Part shown: positions 10,123 to 17,896 of the stretch, piece by piece | Position numbering within the stretch: the stretch's first letter is position 1 | Layout: each line of letters starts with the position of its first letter | DNA from: Selenomonas sp. WCT3 | GTDB taxonomy: Bacteria > Bacillota > Negativicutes > Selenomonadales > Selenomonadaceae | Direction: 5' to 3' | NCBI GenBank assembly: GCA_900100835.1 | Contig: FNCM01000007.1 | Location: 20,180 to 84,179 of the forward strand | Length of the DNA: 64,000 nucleotides | Made by a program: the position numbers and the translations under genes | The notes under the pieces: model-generated | What the model saw: only the letters and a program-made list of their open reading frames with translations | The model's database searches: none | Told to the model about the DNA's origin: nothing

Positions 10123-10503
10123 ATGCTTACATTACCGAGAAAGAAAATGCTTAAGCGTCGCAGTGATTTTCAGCGGGTGTATCGTACTGGCCGCTCTTGG
10201 GCCAATCGGTATTTCGTGTTGTATGTATTTAAGACAGACAGCCTCGATGGCAAGGTCGGTTTTGCTGCTGGCAAGAAACTGGGTTGTGCTGTAGTTCGCA
10301 ACCGTGTAAAAAGACTGCTGCGCGAGAGCTATCGCAAGAATCAGTCGCTGCTTCGTCCGGGGCTGGCACTATTGCTCGTCGGACGCAAGGGTATGGTCGA
10401 TGTGAAATGCGATGTGGTGGAAAAATCGTTTGTCTCATTAGGGCGTAAGGCAGGAATCTTTGTGGATGCTGCTTCTCCGGATAGAAAGAAGGATAAAGGA
10501 TGA
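10123..10503 (+). CDS. rnpA: Ribonuclease P protein component
   Basis: Basic protein subunit of RNase P, which matures tRNA 5' ends with the RNA subunit (not in this window). The protein (about 126 aa) shows [20 protein letters not shown], then the hallmark RNR-type motif [17 protein letters not shown]. Start choice: ATG 10123 ([10 protein letters not shown]), with GGTG about 9 nt upstream; a GTG at 10111 or ATG at 10150 are alternatives. Its TGA overlaps the ATG of yidD. The Asp/Lys-rich C-terminal tail (SPDRKKDKG) extends past the conserved fold. Confidence 0.94.
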   Translation: MLTLPRKKMLKRRSDFQRVYRTGRSWANRYFVLYVFKTDSLDGKVGFAAGKKLGCAVVRNRVKRLLRESYRKNQSLLRPGLALLLVGRKGMVDVKCDVVEKSFVSLGRKAGIFVDAASPDRKKDKG

Positions 10504-10709
10504 AAAAGGCGCTGCTGCTGCTGATTAAGTTCTATCGAAACTTTATTTCGCCGCTGAAGCCGCCTTCCTGCCGTTATATTCCGACCTGTTCGGAGTATGC
10601 GATGATTGCCGTGGAAAGATACGGGGCGCGCCGTGGTGGCTGGCTGGCTTTGAAGCGCATTTTGCGCTGCCATCCCTTACATAAGGGCGGCTATGACCCT
10701 GTTCCATAA
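10500..10709 (+). CDS. yidD: Membrane protein insertion efficiency factor YidD
   Basis: 69-aa small membrane-associated protein of the YidD family, which assists YidC-dependent insertion of inner membrane proteins. The conserved core is visible: an amphipathic N-terminus [16 protein letters not shown], then [15 protein letters not shown] and the C-terminal [14 protein letters not shown]. It overlaps rnpA by four bases (ATGA) and precedes yidC by about 40 bp, the standard order. Confidence 0.96.
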   Translation: MKKALLLLIKFYRNFISPLKPPSCRYIPTCSEYAMIAVERYGARRGGWLALKRILRCHPLHKGGYDPVP

Positions 10710-10748
10710 GTTGTTGGTTTAGTTTTTTTTAGATTAGGACGTGATGGT

Positions 10749-11417
10749 TTGGGTTTCTTTGGAACATTATTTGCACCGATTGAGAATCTCCTGCATTTTG
10801 TGCTTGAGCTGTTATATTCGTTGACGAGTATGGCGGGGATTGGCAGCTATGGTATGGCAATCATTTTGCTCACCATTATCATCAAGATGTTGATGTATCC
10901 GCTGACGGTAAAACAGGTAAAATCCATGAAGGCGATGCAGGAACTTTCGCCGAAGATGAAGAAGCTTCAGGAGAAGTATAAGGATAATCCCCAGGTTATG
11001 CAGCAGAAAATCGGTGCCCTCTATAAGGATGCGGGGGTAAATCCATTGGCTGGCTGCCTGCCGCTGCTGATTCAGATGCCGATTCTGATGGGGATGTATT
11101 ATGCGCTTTTCAATTTCACCTATCCCTCGGCTGAGGCCGCTCAGTTTATGTGGCTGCCGAGTATGTCGGACCCGGATCCTATCTATGTGCTGCCCATTCT
11201 GTCGGCACTGACGACTTTCCTCCAGCAGAAGATGACGACGACGGAAATGAATCAGCAGATGAAGGTCATGATGACGGTTATGCCGCTCTTCATTGGCTGG
11301 ATTAGCTTGAACTTCCCCTCGGGTCTTGTTCTGTACTGGGTAACGATGAATATCGTCCAGATTGTTCAGCAGTGGTGGATGTATCGTGGTGAGGATAAAA
11401 CGAAGGAGGCTGCCTGA
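10749..11417 (+). CDS. yidC: YidC/Oxa1 membrane protein insertase
   Basis: 222-aa insertase that integrates proteins into the inner membrane with or without SecYEG. Visible are the first membrane segment (SYGMAIILLTIIIKMLMYPLT), the coiled cytoplasmic loop (MKAMQELSPKMKKLQEKYKD) and the conserved GCLPLLIQMPILMGMYYALF, followed by two more hydrophobic segments. It is the short Gram-positive-style form without the large periplasmic domain of enterobacterial YidC, even though the host appears diderm. The start is a TTG (10749) preceded by TAGGAC; no in-frame ATG lies at the expected position. Confidence 0.95.
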   Translation: MGFFGTLFAPIENLLHFVLELLYSLTSMAGIGSYGMAIILLTIIIKMLMYPLTVKQVKSMKAMQELSPKMKKLQEKYKDNPQVMQQKIGALYKDAGVNPLAGCLPLLIQMPILMGMYYALFNFTYPSAEAAQFMWLPSMSDPDPIYVLPILSALTTFLQQKMTTTEMNQQMKVMMTVMPLFIGWISLNFPSGLVLYWVTMNIVQIVQQWWMYRGEDKTKEAA

Positions 11418-11418
11418 T

Positions 11419-12177
11419 ATGGCAGAGGTATTAGAAGCATCGGGGAAAACAGTCGAAGAAGCAATTGCTTTGGCTGCTTCCCAACTTGGTGTCACAACGG
11501 ACCTGCTCGACTATAAAGTCATTCAGCAGCCATCCAACGGTTTCTTTGGTTTATTTGGAACTAAGCCGGCCCGCATTGAGGCGGTGGTAAAGTCCCAGCC
11601 AGCTTCCAGCAAGGAGCCGGCTGTGGTAACGGAAGCCGCTGAGGAGTCGGTTTCCATTGGGGAAACCGTATCGATTGAGGAACAGGCAAAGATTGCGGAG
11701 AAATTCCTGCAGGATGTATTCCAGACTATGAAGCTGGATGTAAAGATTGAGCGCGGGGAGTCCGAAGAAGGCGTTCTGTTCCAGCTCATCGGGGAAAATC
11801 TTGGCATTTTGATTGGCAAGCACGGCCAGACCCTGGATTCTCTTCAGTATCTGGCGAATTTGGCCGCCAATCGCGGTATTTCCGAGAATCGGGCCCGCAT
11901 CATCATCGATATTGAAAATTACCGTTCGCGGCGTGAGGATACGCTGGTACGGCTGGCTGGCCATCTGGCAGAGAAGGCCTGCCGCATCGGGGAAGAGGTT
12001 CATCTGGAACCCATGAACCGCCACGAGCGTAAAATCATCCATATGGCCCTTCAGGACAACCGTCGGGTCAGCACTTACAGTGCTGGCGACGAACCCCGCC
12101 GCTATGTGGTGATTGCACCGAAACGCCGCCGCCGTTCCCGGAGGAATTACAGCGAACCGCGTTTTGATGAAGAATAA
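11419..12177 (+). CDS. jag: Jag/KhpB (EloR) RNA-binding protein
   Basis: 252-aa RNA-binding protein with the Jag N-terminal domain (MAEVLEASGKTVEEAIALAA), a Ser/Glu-rich linker, a KH domain with the loop IGKHGQTLDSLQYLANLA, and an R3H domain (RHERKIIHMALQDNRRVST). Homologues control cell elongation and bind RNA with KhpA. ATG 11419 directly follows the yidC stop, with AAGGAGG just upstream inside the yidC end, so the genes are coupled. The end is very basic (PKRRRRSRRNY). Confidence 0.95.
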   Translation: MAEVLEASGKTVEEAIALAASQLGVTTDLLDYKVIQQPSNGFFGLFGTKPARIEAVVKSQPASSKEPAVVTEAAEESVSIGETVSIEEQAKIAEKFLQDVFQTMKLDVKIERGESEEGVLFQLIGENLGILIGKHGQTLDSLQYLANLAANRGISENRARIIIDIENYRSRREDTLVRLAGHLAEKACRIGEEVHLEPMNRHERKIIHMALQDNRRVSTYSAGDEPRRYVVIAPKRRRRSRRNYSEPRFDEE

Positions 12178-12257
12178 AATAGCTATCAGGCAAGAGAGCT
12201 GTGAAAGGGCTGTCTCATTTTGAGGCTGCCCTTTTGTGTATATGAGAGGTAATAATC

Positions 12258-13640
12258 ATGCAACAAGGTGATACGATAAGTGCCATTGCCACGGCCCAAG
12301 GCGAGGGCGGTATTGGCATTATACGGATAAGCGGTGTAAACGCCATTGCGACGGCCGACAAAGTCTTTCGGGCTGCCAGCGGCAGGAAACTGGCCGATTA
12401 TGAGACCCAGCGGGCGGTATTTGGCCATATTGTCGATGAAGGGGAAGAAGTGGTGGATGAAGCCATGGTGCTTTTGATGCGTGCCCCCCATTCCTATACG
12501 AAGGAAGATGTGGTGGAATTGCAGTGCCATGGCGGCCTTATGCCCCTTCGCAAGACTTTGGCCCTTACCTGGCAGGCTGGTGCCAGACCCGCTGAGCGAG
12601 GGGAATTTACCAAGCGGGCCTTTTTAAATGGCCGCCTGGATCTTTCCCAGGCCCAAGCCGTTATGGATGTCATCAGTGCCAAGACCGAGCGCTCTTTAAA
12701 AATGGCCACGGGACATCTTTCCGGACATTTTTCCGAGGGGATACGGGCCATGCGCCATGCCATTCTTGGGCAGATTGCCCATTTGGAAGCCGCCATTGAT
12801 TTTCCTGAGGATGAAGTGGACGATGTGGTGATGTACGAGGTGGAGCATAATGTGGTTGATGTACGCAACCAAATCCAGAAGCTCTTAAAGACAGCCCAGA
12901 CTGGCCGTATTCTAAAGGATGGTTTGATGACAGCTATCGTCGGCAAGCCAAACGTGGGGAAATCCTCGCTACTTAATGCGTTGCTGCGGGAGGAACGGGC
13001 AATCGTAACGGATATCCCGGGAACGACGCGTGACTCCATCGAGGAATATGCCAATGTGGGCGGAGTGCCCCTGCGCATCATCGATACTGCCGGCATTCGG
13101 GCCACTGATGACTTGGTGGAGCAGATTGGCGTAGATAAGGCTCGTTCCTATGTCAATCAAGCGGCACTGGTACTAGCCCTGTTCGATGCCTCCCGGGAAC
13201 TTACGACTGAGGATGAGGAAATTTTTTCATTGATTGAGGGCCGAGATGCCATCGTTCTTCTTAATAAATCGGATTTGCAGCCGGTGCTGACCGAAGAAAT
13301 GCTGCAGGAAAAGACTGGGGCGAAGGTGTTGGTTATTTCCACGGTAACGGAACATGGTCTGGATAATCTGGCCGATGCCATCCGCCAGAAGGTTTACGAC
13401 GGCGGTTTGGATGCCGGGGATGAAGGTGCCTTTGTCAATGATGAGCGGCAGGCGGAAATCCTGCGGCAGGCCGATGGCCATCTGGCGGCGGCCTTGCGGA
13501 CCATCGAAGCCCAGCTGGGCCTTGATTTCATCTCCATTGACTTGCGGTCAGCCTGGGAGAAACTCGGTGAGCTCACAGGCGAGACGGTGGGAGAAGATAT
13601 CATCAATGAGATTTTCTCGAAGTTCTGTATTGGCAAATAA
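12258..13640 (+). CDS. mnmE: tRNA modification GTPase MnmE
   Basis: 460-aa GTPase that with MnmG installs (carboxymethyl)aminomethyl groups at U34 of certain tRNAs. The N-terminal folate-binding domain begins DTISAIATAQGEGGIGIIR. The G domain carries G1 GKPNVGKSSLLNAL, G2/G3 TTRDSIEE and DTAGIR, and G4 NKSD. It ends with the invariant FCIGK, whose Cys is catalytic. Start ATG has GAGAGG upstream. mnmG follows 12 bp later, then rsmG: one operon. Confidence 0.98.
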   Translation: MQQGDTISAIATAQGEGGIGIIRISGVNAIATADKVFRAASGRKLADYETQRAVFGHIVDEGEEVVDEAMVLLMRAPHSYTKEDVVELQCHGGLMPLRKTLALTWQAGARPAERGEFTKRAFLNGRLDLSQAQAVMDVISAKTERSLKMATGHLSGHFSEGIRAMRHAILGQIAHLEAAIDFPEDEVDDVVMYEVEHNVVDVRNQIQKLLKTAQTGRILKDGLMTAIVGKPNVGKSSLLNALLREERAIVTDIPGTTRDSIEEYANVGGVPLRIIDTAGIRATDDLVEQIGVDKARSYVNQAALVLALFDASRELTTEDEEIFSLIEGRDAIVLLNKSDLQPVLTEEMLQEKTGAKVLVISTVTEHGLDNLADAIRQKVYDGGLDAGDEGAFVNDERQAEILRQADGHLAAALRTIEAQLGLDFISIDLRSAWEKLGELTGETVGEDIINEIFSKFCIGK

Positions 13641-13652
13641 AAAAGAAGGTTG

Positions 13653-15557
13653 ATGATTTTGGATAAAAATGTGTTCGTAGCGGATCGCTACGATGTGATT
13701 GTAGTTGGTGCCGGTCATGCTGGTGTCGAGGCAGCTCTGGCTGCTGCCCGTATTGGCTGCCGCACGCTGTTGGCCACGCTGTCCATGGATAATATCGCCA
13801 TGATGCCCTGCAACCCCTCGGTGGGCGGGCCGGCTAAAGGCCATCTAGTTCGTGAACTCGACGCCCTGGGGGGCGAAATGGGTGTCAACGCCGATAAGAC
13901 CTGCATCCAGTTTCGCATGCTAAATACGGGCAAGGGGCCGGCGGTTCATGCCCTGCGTGCCCAGGCGGATAAAAAGCTTTACCAGTTTACCATGAAGAAG
14001 ACCTGCGAGGATACGGAGAATCTCGACGTCAAACAGATTCTCATCGACAAGCTGCTTTTAGAGGGGGACAAGGTAAAGGGCGTTCAGGTCGAGACCGGGG
14101 AAATCTACGAAGCCAAGGCCGTCATCATGGCTACGGGAACCTATCTCAAGGGCCGTATCATCATCGGTGAGCATACCTATACCGGCGGGCCTAATGGCCA
14201 GCGGGCGGCAATGAAGTTCTCCGATTCCCTGCTGGAGGCTGGCGTCCGCCTAATGCGGTTCAAGACAGGCACCCCGGCCCGGGTGGATGCCCGGACCCTG
14301 GACTATGACAAGATGGAAATACAGCCGGGGGATGAAGAATGCCGGAATTTCTCCTTTATGAGTGACGAAAGAACTCGTGAGCAGATTCCCTGCTGGCTGA
14401 CCTATACCAACGAAAAGACTCATAAAATCCTGCGGGATAATATGCACCGGGCACCGATGGCCAACGGCATCATTGAAGGTATTGGCCCCCGTTATTGCCC
14501 ATCAATCGAGACGAAAATCCTGCGCTTCCCGGACAAGGAACGCCATCAGCTCTTCTTAGAGCCGGAAGGACTCAACACCAATGAGGTCTATGTACAGGGC
14601 ATGTCCACCAGTATGCCCATGGACGTCCAGCTGGAATTTTTGCGGACAATCCCGGGGCTGGAGCATGCGAAAGTCATGCGGGCTGGTTATGCCATCGAGT
14701 ATGATTGCATCGACCCGACCCAGCTCAAACCGACGCTGGAGTTCAAGGATATCCATGGTTTCTTCTCGGCTGGTCAGGCCAACGGTACCTCGGGCTATGA
14801 GGAGGCTGCTGGTCAGGGCATCATTGCCGGTATCAATGCGGCGATGTTCGTAAAGGGGGAAGAACCCCTGGTATTGAAGCGCAGTGATGCCTATCTGGGC
14901 GTGCTGATTGACGACCTGGTCACCAAGGGGACCAGTGAGCCTTACCGCATCATGACCAGCCGGGCCGAGTATCGTCTGCTCTTGCGTCAGGATAATGCCG
15001 ATCAGCGGCTGACGCCAATGGGCCGCCGCGTGGGCCTCGTAACGGATGAGCGCTGGGAACGATTCACGAAAAAGCAGGCGGCAATCCAGCAGGCCATGGA
15101 ATATCTCAAGAAGAATTCCATTAATCCGACCCAGGAAATCAAGGACAAGCTGGCAGCTGCCGGAATTGAGCCAATCCGCAATGCAACGAGTTTTTATGAG
15201 CTATTGCGCCGTCCGGATGTGGACTATGCCAAATTGCAGGCTGTCTTCAATCTGCCGGAATTAGCCCCGGAGGTACAGCAGCAGGTAGAGATTTCCATTA
15301 CCTATGAAGGCTATATCAAAAAACAGCTGGAGCAGGTCGAGCATATGGAAAAATTGGAAGAAAAACTCCTGCCAGAGGATATCGACTATCAGCAAGTGCC
15401 GAGCCTGCGCGATGAAGGCCGGGAAAAGCTGGCCAAAATCCGTCCGCGTTCTGTTGGGCAGGCCAGCCGCATCAGCGGCGTTTCGCCGGCGGATATATCG
15501 GTGCTGCTCGTATGGCTCGAACAGCAGCGCCGCATTCAGGATAAGAAAGAGGGTTGA
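13653..15557 (+). CDS. mnmG: tRNA U34 modification enzyme MnmG (GidA)
   Basis: FAD enzyme partner of MnmE. The roughly 634-aa protein has the dinucleotide fold [21 protein letters not shown], then [22 protein letters not shown], the [11 protein letters not shown] catalytic region, the [16 protein letters not shown] motif and the C-terminal helical MnmE-binding domain. Several start codons are possible (TTG 13650, ATG 13653, TTG 13659) because GAAGGT lies at 13645-13650; ATG is used here but TTG 13659 has the better spacing. The stop overlaps the ribosome site of rsmG. Confidence 0.97.
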   Translation: MILDKNVFVADRYDVIVVGAGHAGVEAALAAARIGCRTLLATLSMDNIAMMPCNPSVGGPAKGHLVRELDALGGEMGVNADKTCIQFRMLNTGKGPAVHALRAQADKKLYQFTMKKTCEDTENLDVKQILIDKLLLEGDKVKGVQVETGEIYEAKAVIMATGTYLKGRIIIGEHTYTGGPNGQRAAMKFSDSLLEAGVRLMRFKTGTPARVDARTLDYDKMEIQPGDEECRNFSFMSDERTREQIPCWLTYTNEKTHKILRDNMHRAPMANGIIEGIGPRYCPSIETKILRFPDKERHQLFLEPEGLNTNEVYVQGMSTSMPMDVQLEFLRTIPGLEHAKVMRAGYAIEYDCIDPTQLKPTLEFKDIHGFFSAGQANGTSGYEEAAGQGIIAGINAAMFVKGEEPLVLKRSDAYLGVLIDDLVTKGTSEPYRIMTSRAEYRLLLRQDNADQRLTPMGRRVGLVTDERWERFTKKQAAIQQAMEYLKKNSINPTQEIKDKLAAAGIEPIRNATSFYELLRRPDVDYAKLQAVFNLPELAPEVQQQVEISITYEGYIKKQLEQVEHMEKLEEKLLPEDIDYQQVPSLRDEGREKLAKIRPRSVGQASRISGVSPADISVLLVWLEQQRRIQDKKEG

Positions 15558-15559
15558 AG

Positions 15560-16273
15560 ATGTTTCGGGAAGAGATGAAAAAAGCCGCCGAGGCTTACGG
15601 AATTTCGCTGACGGAAGGGCAGTTGGAGCAGTTCAATCGTTATTATGAACTGCTGGTGGAGTGGAATAAGGTAATGAACCTCACGGCGATTACCGAACCC
15701 CATGAAGTGGCCATCAAGCATATGATTGACTCCCTTACGGCTTACGATAAGGAATACTTTGCTGAGGGAGTATCGGTAATCGATGTGGGTACTGGGGCTG
15801 GTTTTCCGGGACTTCCCTTGAAGATTTTTGACCCCACCATCAAGCTGACGCTGATGGATTCCCTCAACAAACGGGTAAAATTCCTGCAGACTGTCGTCGA
15901 TGAACTGGGGCTGCAGGATGTGGAATGCGTCCATGCCCGGGCGGAAGAAGGTGCCCGCAATAAGAAATACCGGGAGCAGTTCGATATTGCCGTATCCCGC
16001 GCCGTGGCCCGGCTGCCAATTCTCTGCGAATATTGCATGCCGTTTGTCAAACGCGGCGGCAAATTCCTGGCCCTAAAGGGAATGCAGTATCAGGAAGAAG
16101 AACAGGAAGCAGCCAAAGCCATCAAGGTAATGGGGGGCAGTAACGTAACAACGCGCCCGGTCAAGCTTCCAGGCCTTGACGATGTGCGGGCTGTGGTGGA
16201 AATCACCAAGGGGATGCCAACTCCCAAAGCCTATCCGCGCAAAGCCGGAACGCCAGTAAAAAATCCATTATAA
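15560..16273 (+). CDS. rsmG: 16S rRNA (guanine527-N7) methyltransferase RsmG (GidB)
   Basis: 237-aa SAM-dependent methyltransferase for G527 of 16S rRNA. The conserved NRYYELLVEWNKVMNLTAIT, the SAM-binding VIDVGTGAGFPGLPLKI and the SRAVARLPILCEY motif are all present. ATG 15560 is two bases after the mnmG stop, with AGAGGG upstream. A terminator that contains a parS site follows immediately. In many relatives parA comes next; here the order is interrupted by about 9.8 kb. Confidence 0.97.
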   Translation: MFREEMKKAAEAYGISLTEGQLEQFNRYYELLVEWNKVMNLTAITEPHEVAIKHMIDSLTAYDKEYFAEGVSVIDVGTGAGFPGLPLKIFDPTIKLTLMDSLNKRVKFLQTVVDELGLQDVECVHARAEEGARNKKYREQFDIAVSRAVARLPILCEYCMPFVKRGGKFLALKGMQYQEEEQEAAKAIKVMGGSNVTTRPVKLPGLDDVRAVVEITKGMPTPKAYPRKAGTPVKNPL

Positions 16274-16276
16274 CGC

Positions 16277-16316
16277 GAAGCGGAATGTTCCACGTGAAAC
16301 ATTCCGCTTCTTTTTA
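16277..16316 (+). terminator. rsmG terminator containing a parS site
   Basis: Perfect 13-bp stem GAAGCGGAATGTT / AACATTCCGCTTC closed by CACGTG, followed by a TTTTT run. The hairpin core (16286-16301) reads TGTTCCACGTGAAACA, one mismatch from the ParB site TGTTTCACGTGAAACA. The same bases can therefore act as a transcription terminator and as a centromere site. Confidence 0.85.
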
Positions 16317-16319
16317 CAA

Positions 16320-16885
16320 ATTACCGTTTGCCGGGTAGAGGGGCCTTATTCGAAGCAGCTCTTCGCCGCCGCTAGGGGCAGTGCCAACACTACGCGGGAG
16401 ATGGTTTCCTAAACGGAATTTTTATCCTTAATTAAGCATCGAAAAAGTTGCAAAACGCGCTTCGCTTGAACGGTAGCAATTTTTCGACGGATAGTGAGGA
16501 TAAAAATTTCGTTCTTCACGGAAACCATCAAACGCTTCGTTTATGGCACTGCCCCTAGCGGCGGCTGAGGATGTGCCGGGGTTCGAAGTACTTCGTCCTC
16601 CGAGAGCGTAGTTTTTTCGTGTCGGCTCTAACCTAGGCGGCGGGGGACACAGTATCATAAGCGAAGCCTTGACGTTCCGCGTGAAGCAAGAAATTTTTGC
16701 CGGCGTTCTCGTTGGAAAAGCAGTTTCGTCCAAGCGAAGCGCGTTTAACTGTTTTCCAACTCTTAATTAAAAGGCAAAAATTTCTTGTAGCGGGTTGTCA
16801 CCGGTGGAGCGTTGGTACTGGGGCCCCCGCCGCCGGCGACTTACCTCGAATACGAACTGGGTATTACTCCCCGGCAAACGGTAAT
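16320..16885 (+). repeat. 566-bp palindromic interspersed repeat, copy A
   Basis: Bounded by perfect inverted ends (ATTACCGTTTGCCGGG at 16320, complement ending at 16885). Inside are two large hairpins. Hairpin 1 has arms GCCGCCGCTAGGGGCAGTGC and complement, roughly 16366-16572. Hairpin 2 has GGCGGCGGGG... against ...CCCCCGCCGCC, roughly 16635-16835. The tips of the two hairpins (16453-16473 and 16727-16746) are complementary over about 20 bases. Copy B lies at 56664-57228 and a partial copy at 1-107. Reading frames here simply trace the palindromes and are not regarded as genes. Confidence 0.9.
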
Positions 16886-17026
16886 TTTACAGCCCCTTTT
16901 TAGGTCAAATAATTATTAGCATCTGCTTGATAGGCAGGGATTTTTTGGCAGTAGGGCGAAATAGTAAAGGGAATATGTATATAATATAAGAAACGTTTTT
17001 ATGCAAAAAGATTGTAGGGAGACAAA

Positions 17027-17767
17027 ATGAACTGGAAAAAGAAAATTGCGTTATTAGGTGTAGGTTTGATGGTTTTTTCCGTCAGTGCTTCGTTTGCTGC
17101 CGCTTCGGCAGGAGCTACGGCAACTAATACAACTGCTTCCACTACTATGAGCGAAGAGGAAGCAGAAAAGGAGGCTAAGGAAATCTTTGACCGGGCTATG
17201 AAGCAAGCACGCGAAAAACAGGCTCTCAAGGAACAGCAGGAAAAGAAAAAAGTAAAAAAGGCATCCAAGTCGCAGGAAGAAAATGAAGATAATGCGAAAA
17301 AGGACGAGAAGAAGAAAAAGGTAGATCCAGAGGAAAAGCGCTTTGTGGAGTTATTGAAGGATAATGGGTTTACCTATTATTTGGATACGAAGAATGCCCG
17401 CTGGATTCGCATGCCGCATTCGGGCAATGAGTATATCGCGGATGTGTGGGTGAAACTGGTTCAGACGGATGAGAATGCGGAGTACAGCTATCCGCCGAAG
17501 TATTTCCTGGCTCATTACTATGTCCGTCCGAATACTCAGCAGATCCAGTTCCTGAGTGAACTGGAGGTTACGGGCCGCCCGGATAACGCCATCAAGGAGC
17601 GCCCCTACAGCATGCAGAACTGGGAAAATCTGGTGCCGGGGTCAGTGGAAGATGAGCTCTATCATGGCATCGTCAAAAATATGAAGAAAAATCGACTGGG
17701 CGGCAAATCCAGTAATGGCATGAGTGTCCGTGACATGGTAGAAGAGTATCTGAGGATTTCACTCTAA
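17027..17767 (+). CDS. Exported protein of unknown function
   Basis: 246-aa protein with a clear signal peptide (basic MNWKKK, hydrophobic core, AAASA cleavage region at about 27-31). A low-complexity Lys/Glu-rich stretch (about residues 45-105) looks like coiled coil or disordered linker. A folded C-terminal half follows, with FVELLKDNGFTYYLDTKNARWIRMP and WVKLVQTDENAEYSYPPKYFLAHYYV. I do not recognise the family. The C-terminal half reads like a small periplasmic domain common in Selenomonadales surface proteins, but that is inference. It stands alone between the repeat and the DnaA-box promoter. Confidence 0.75.
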   Translation: MNWKKKIALLGVGLMVFSVSASFAAASAGATATNTTASTTMSEEEAEKEAKEIFDRAMKQAREKQALKEQQEKKKVKKASKSQEENEDNAKKDEKKKKVDPEEKRFVELLKDNGFTYYLDTKNARWIRMPHSGNEYIADVWVKLVQTDENAEYSYPPKYFLAHYYVRPNTQQIQFLSELEVTGRPDNAIKERPYSMQNWENLVPGSVEDELYHGIVKNMKKNRLGGKSSNGMSVRDMVEEYLRISL

Positions 17768-17821
17768 AATTTTCGGCCAGATTCTCAGAGGAAGTGGATA
17801 ACTAAGGAATAAAAGCGCAAC

Positions 17822-17875
17822 TTATCCACAAAAATATTGACATATCCACGGTTTTGTGGATATATTTGTGGATAA
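17822..17875 (+). promoter_or_regulatory. Promoter overlapped by a symmetric array of four DnaA boxes
   Basis: TTGACA (17837-17842), an 18-bp spacer and TATATT (17861-17866). DnaA boxes: TTATCCACA 17822-17830 and ATATCCACG 17842-17850 on the plus strand, mirrored by TGTGGATAT 17855-17863 and TGTGGATAA 17867-17875 on the minus strand. DnaA binding would cover both promoter elements of the downstream GGDEF-EAL gene (ATG 17897). Confidence 0.75.
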
Positions 17876-17896
17876 GTCCGCTATGAGAGTGCGATT

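Noticed and set aside
16428..16903. Reading frames within repeat copy A (for example starting MDETAFPTRT)
   Set aside because: Nearly the same peptide appears in copy B and on opposite strands because the DNA is palindromic; no ribosome site, frames drift between copies.
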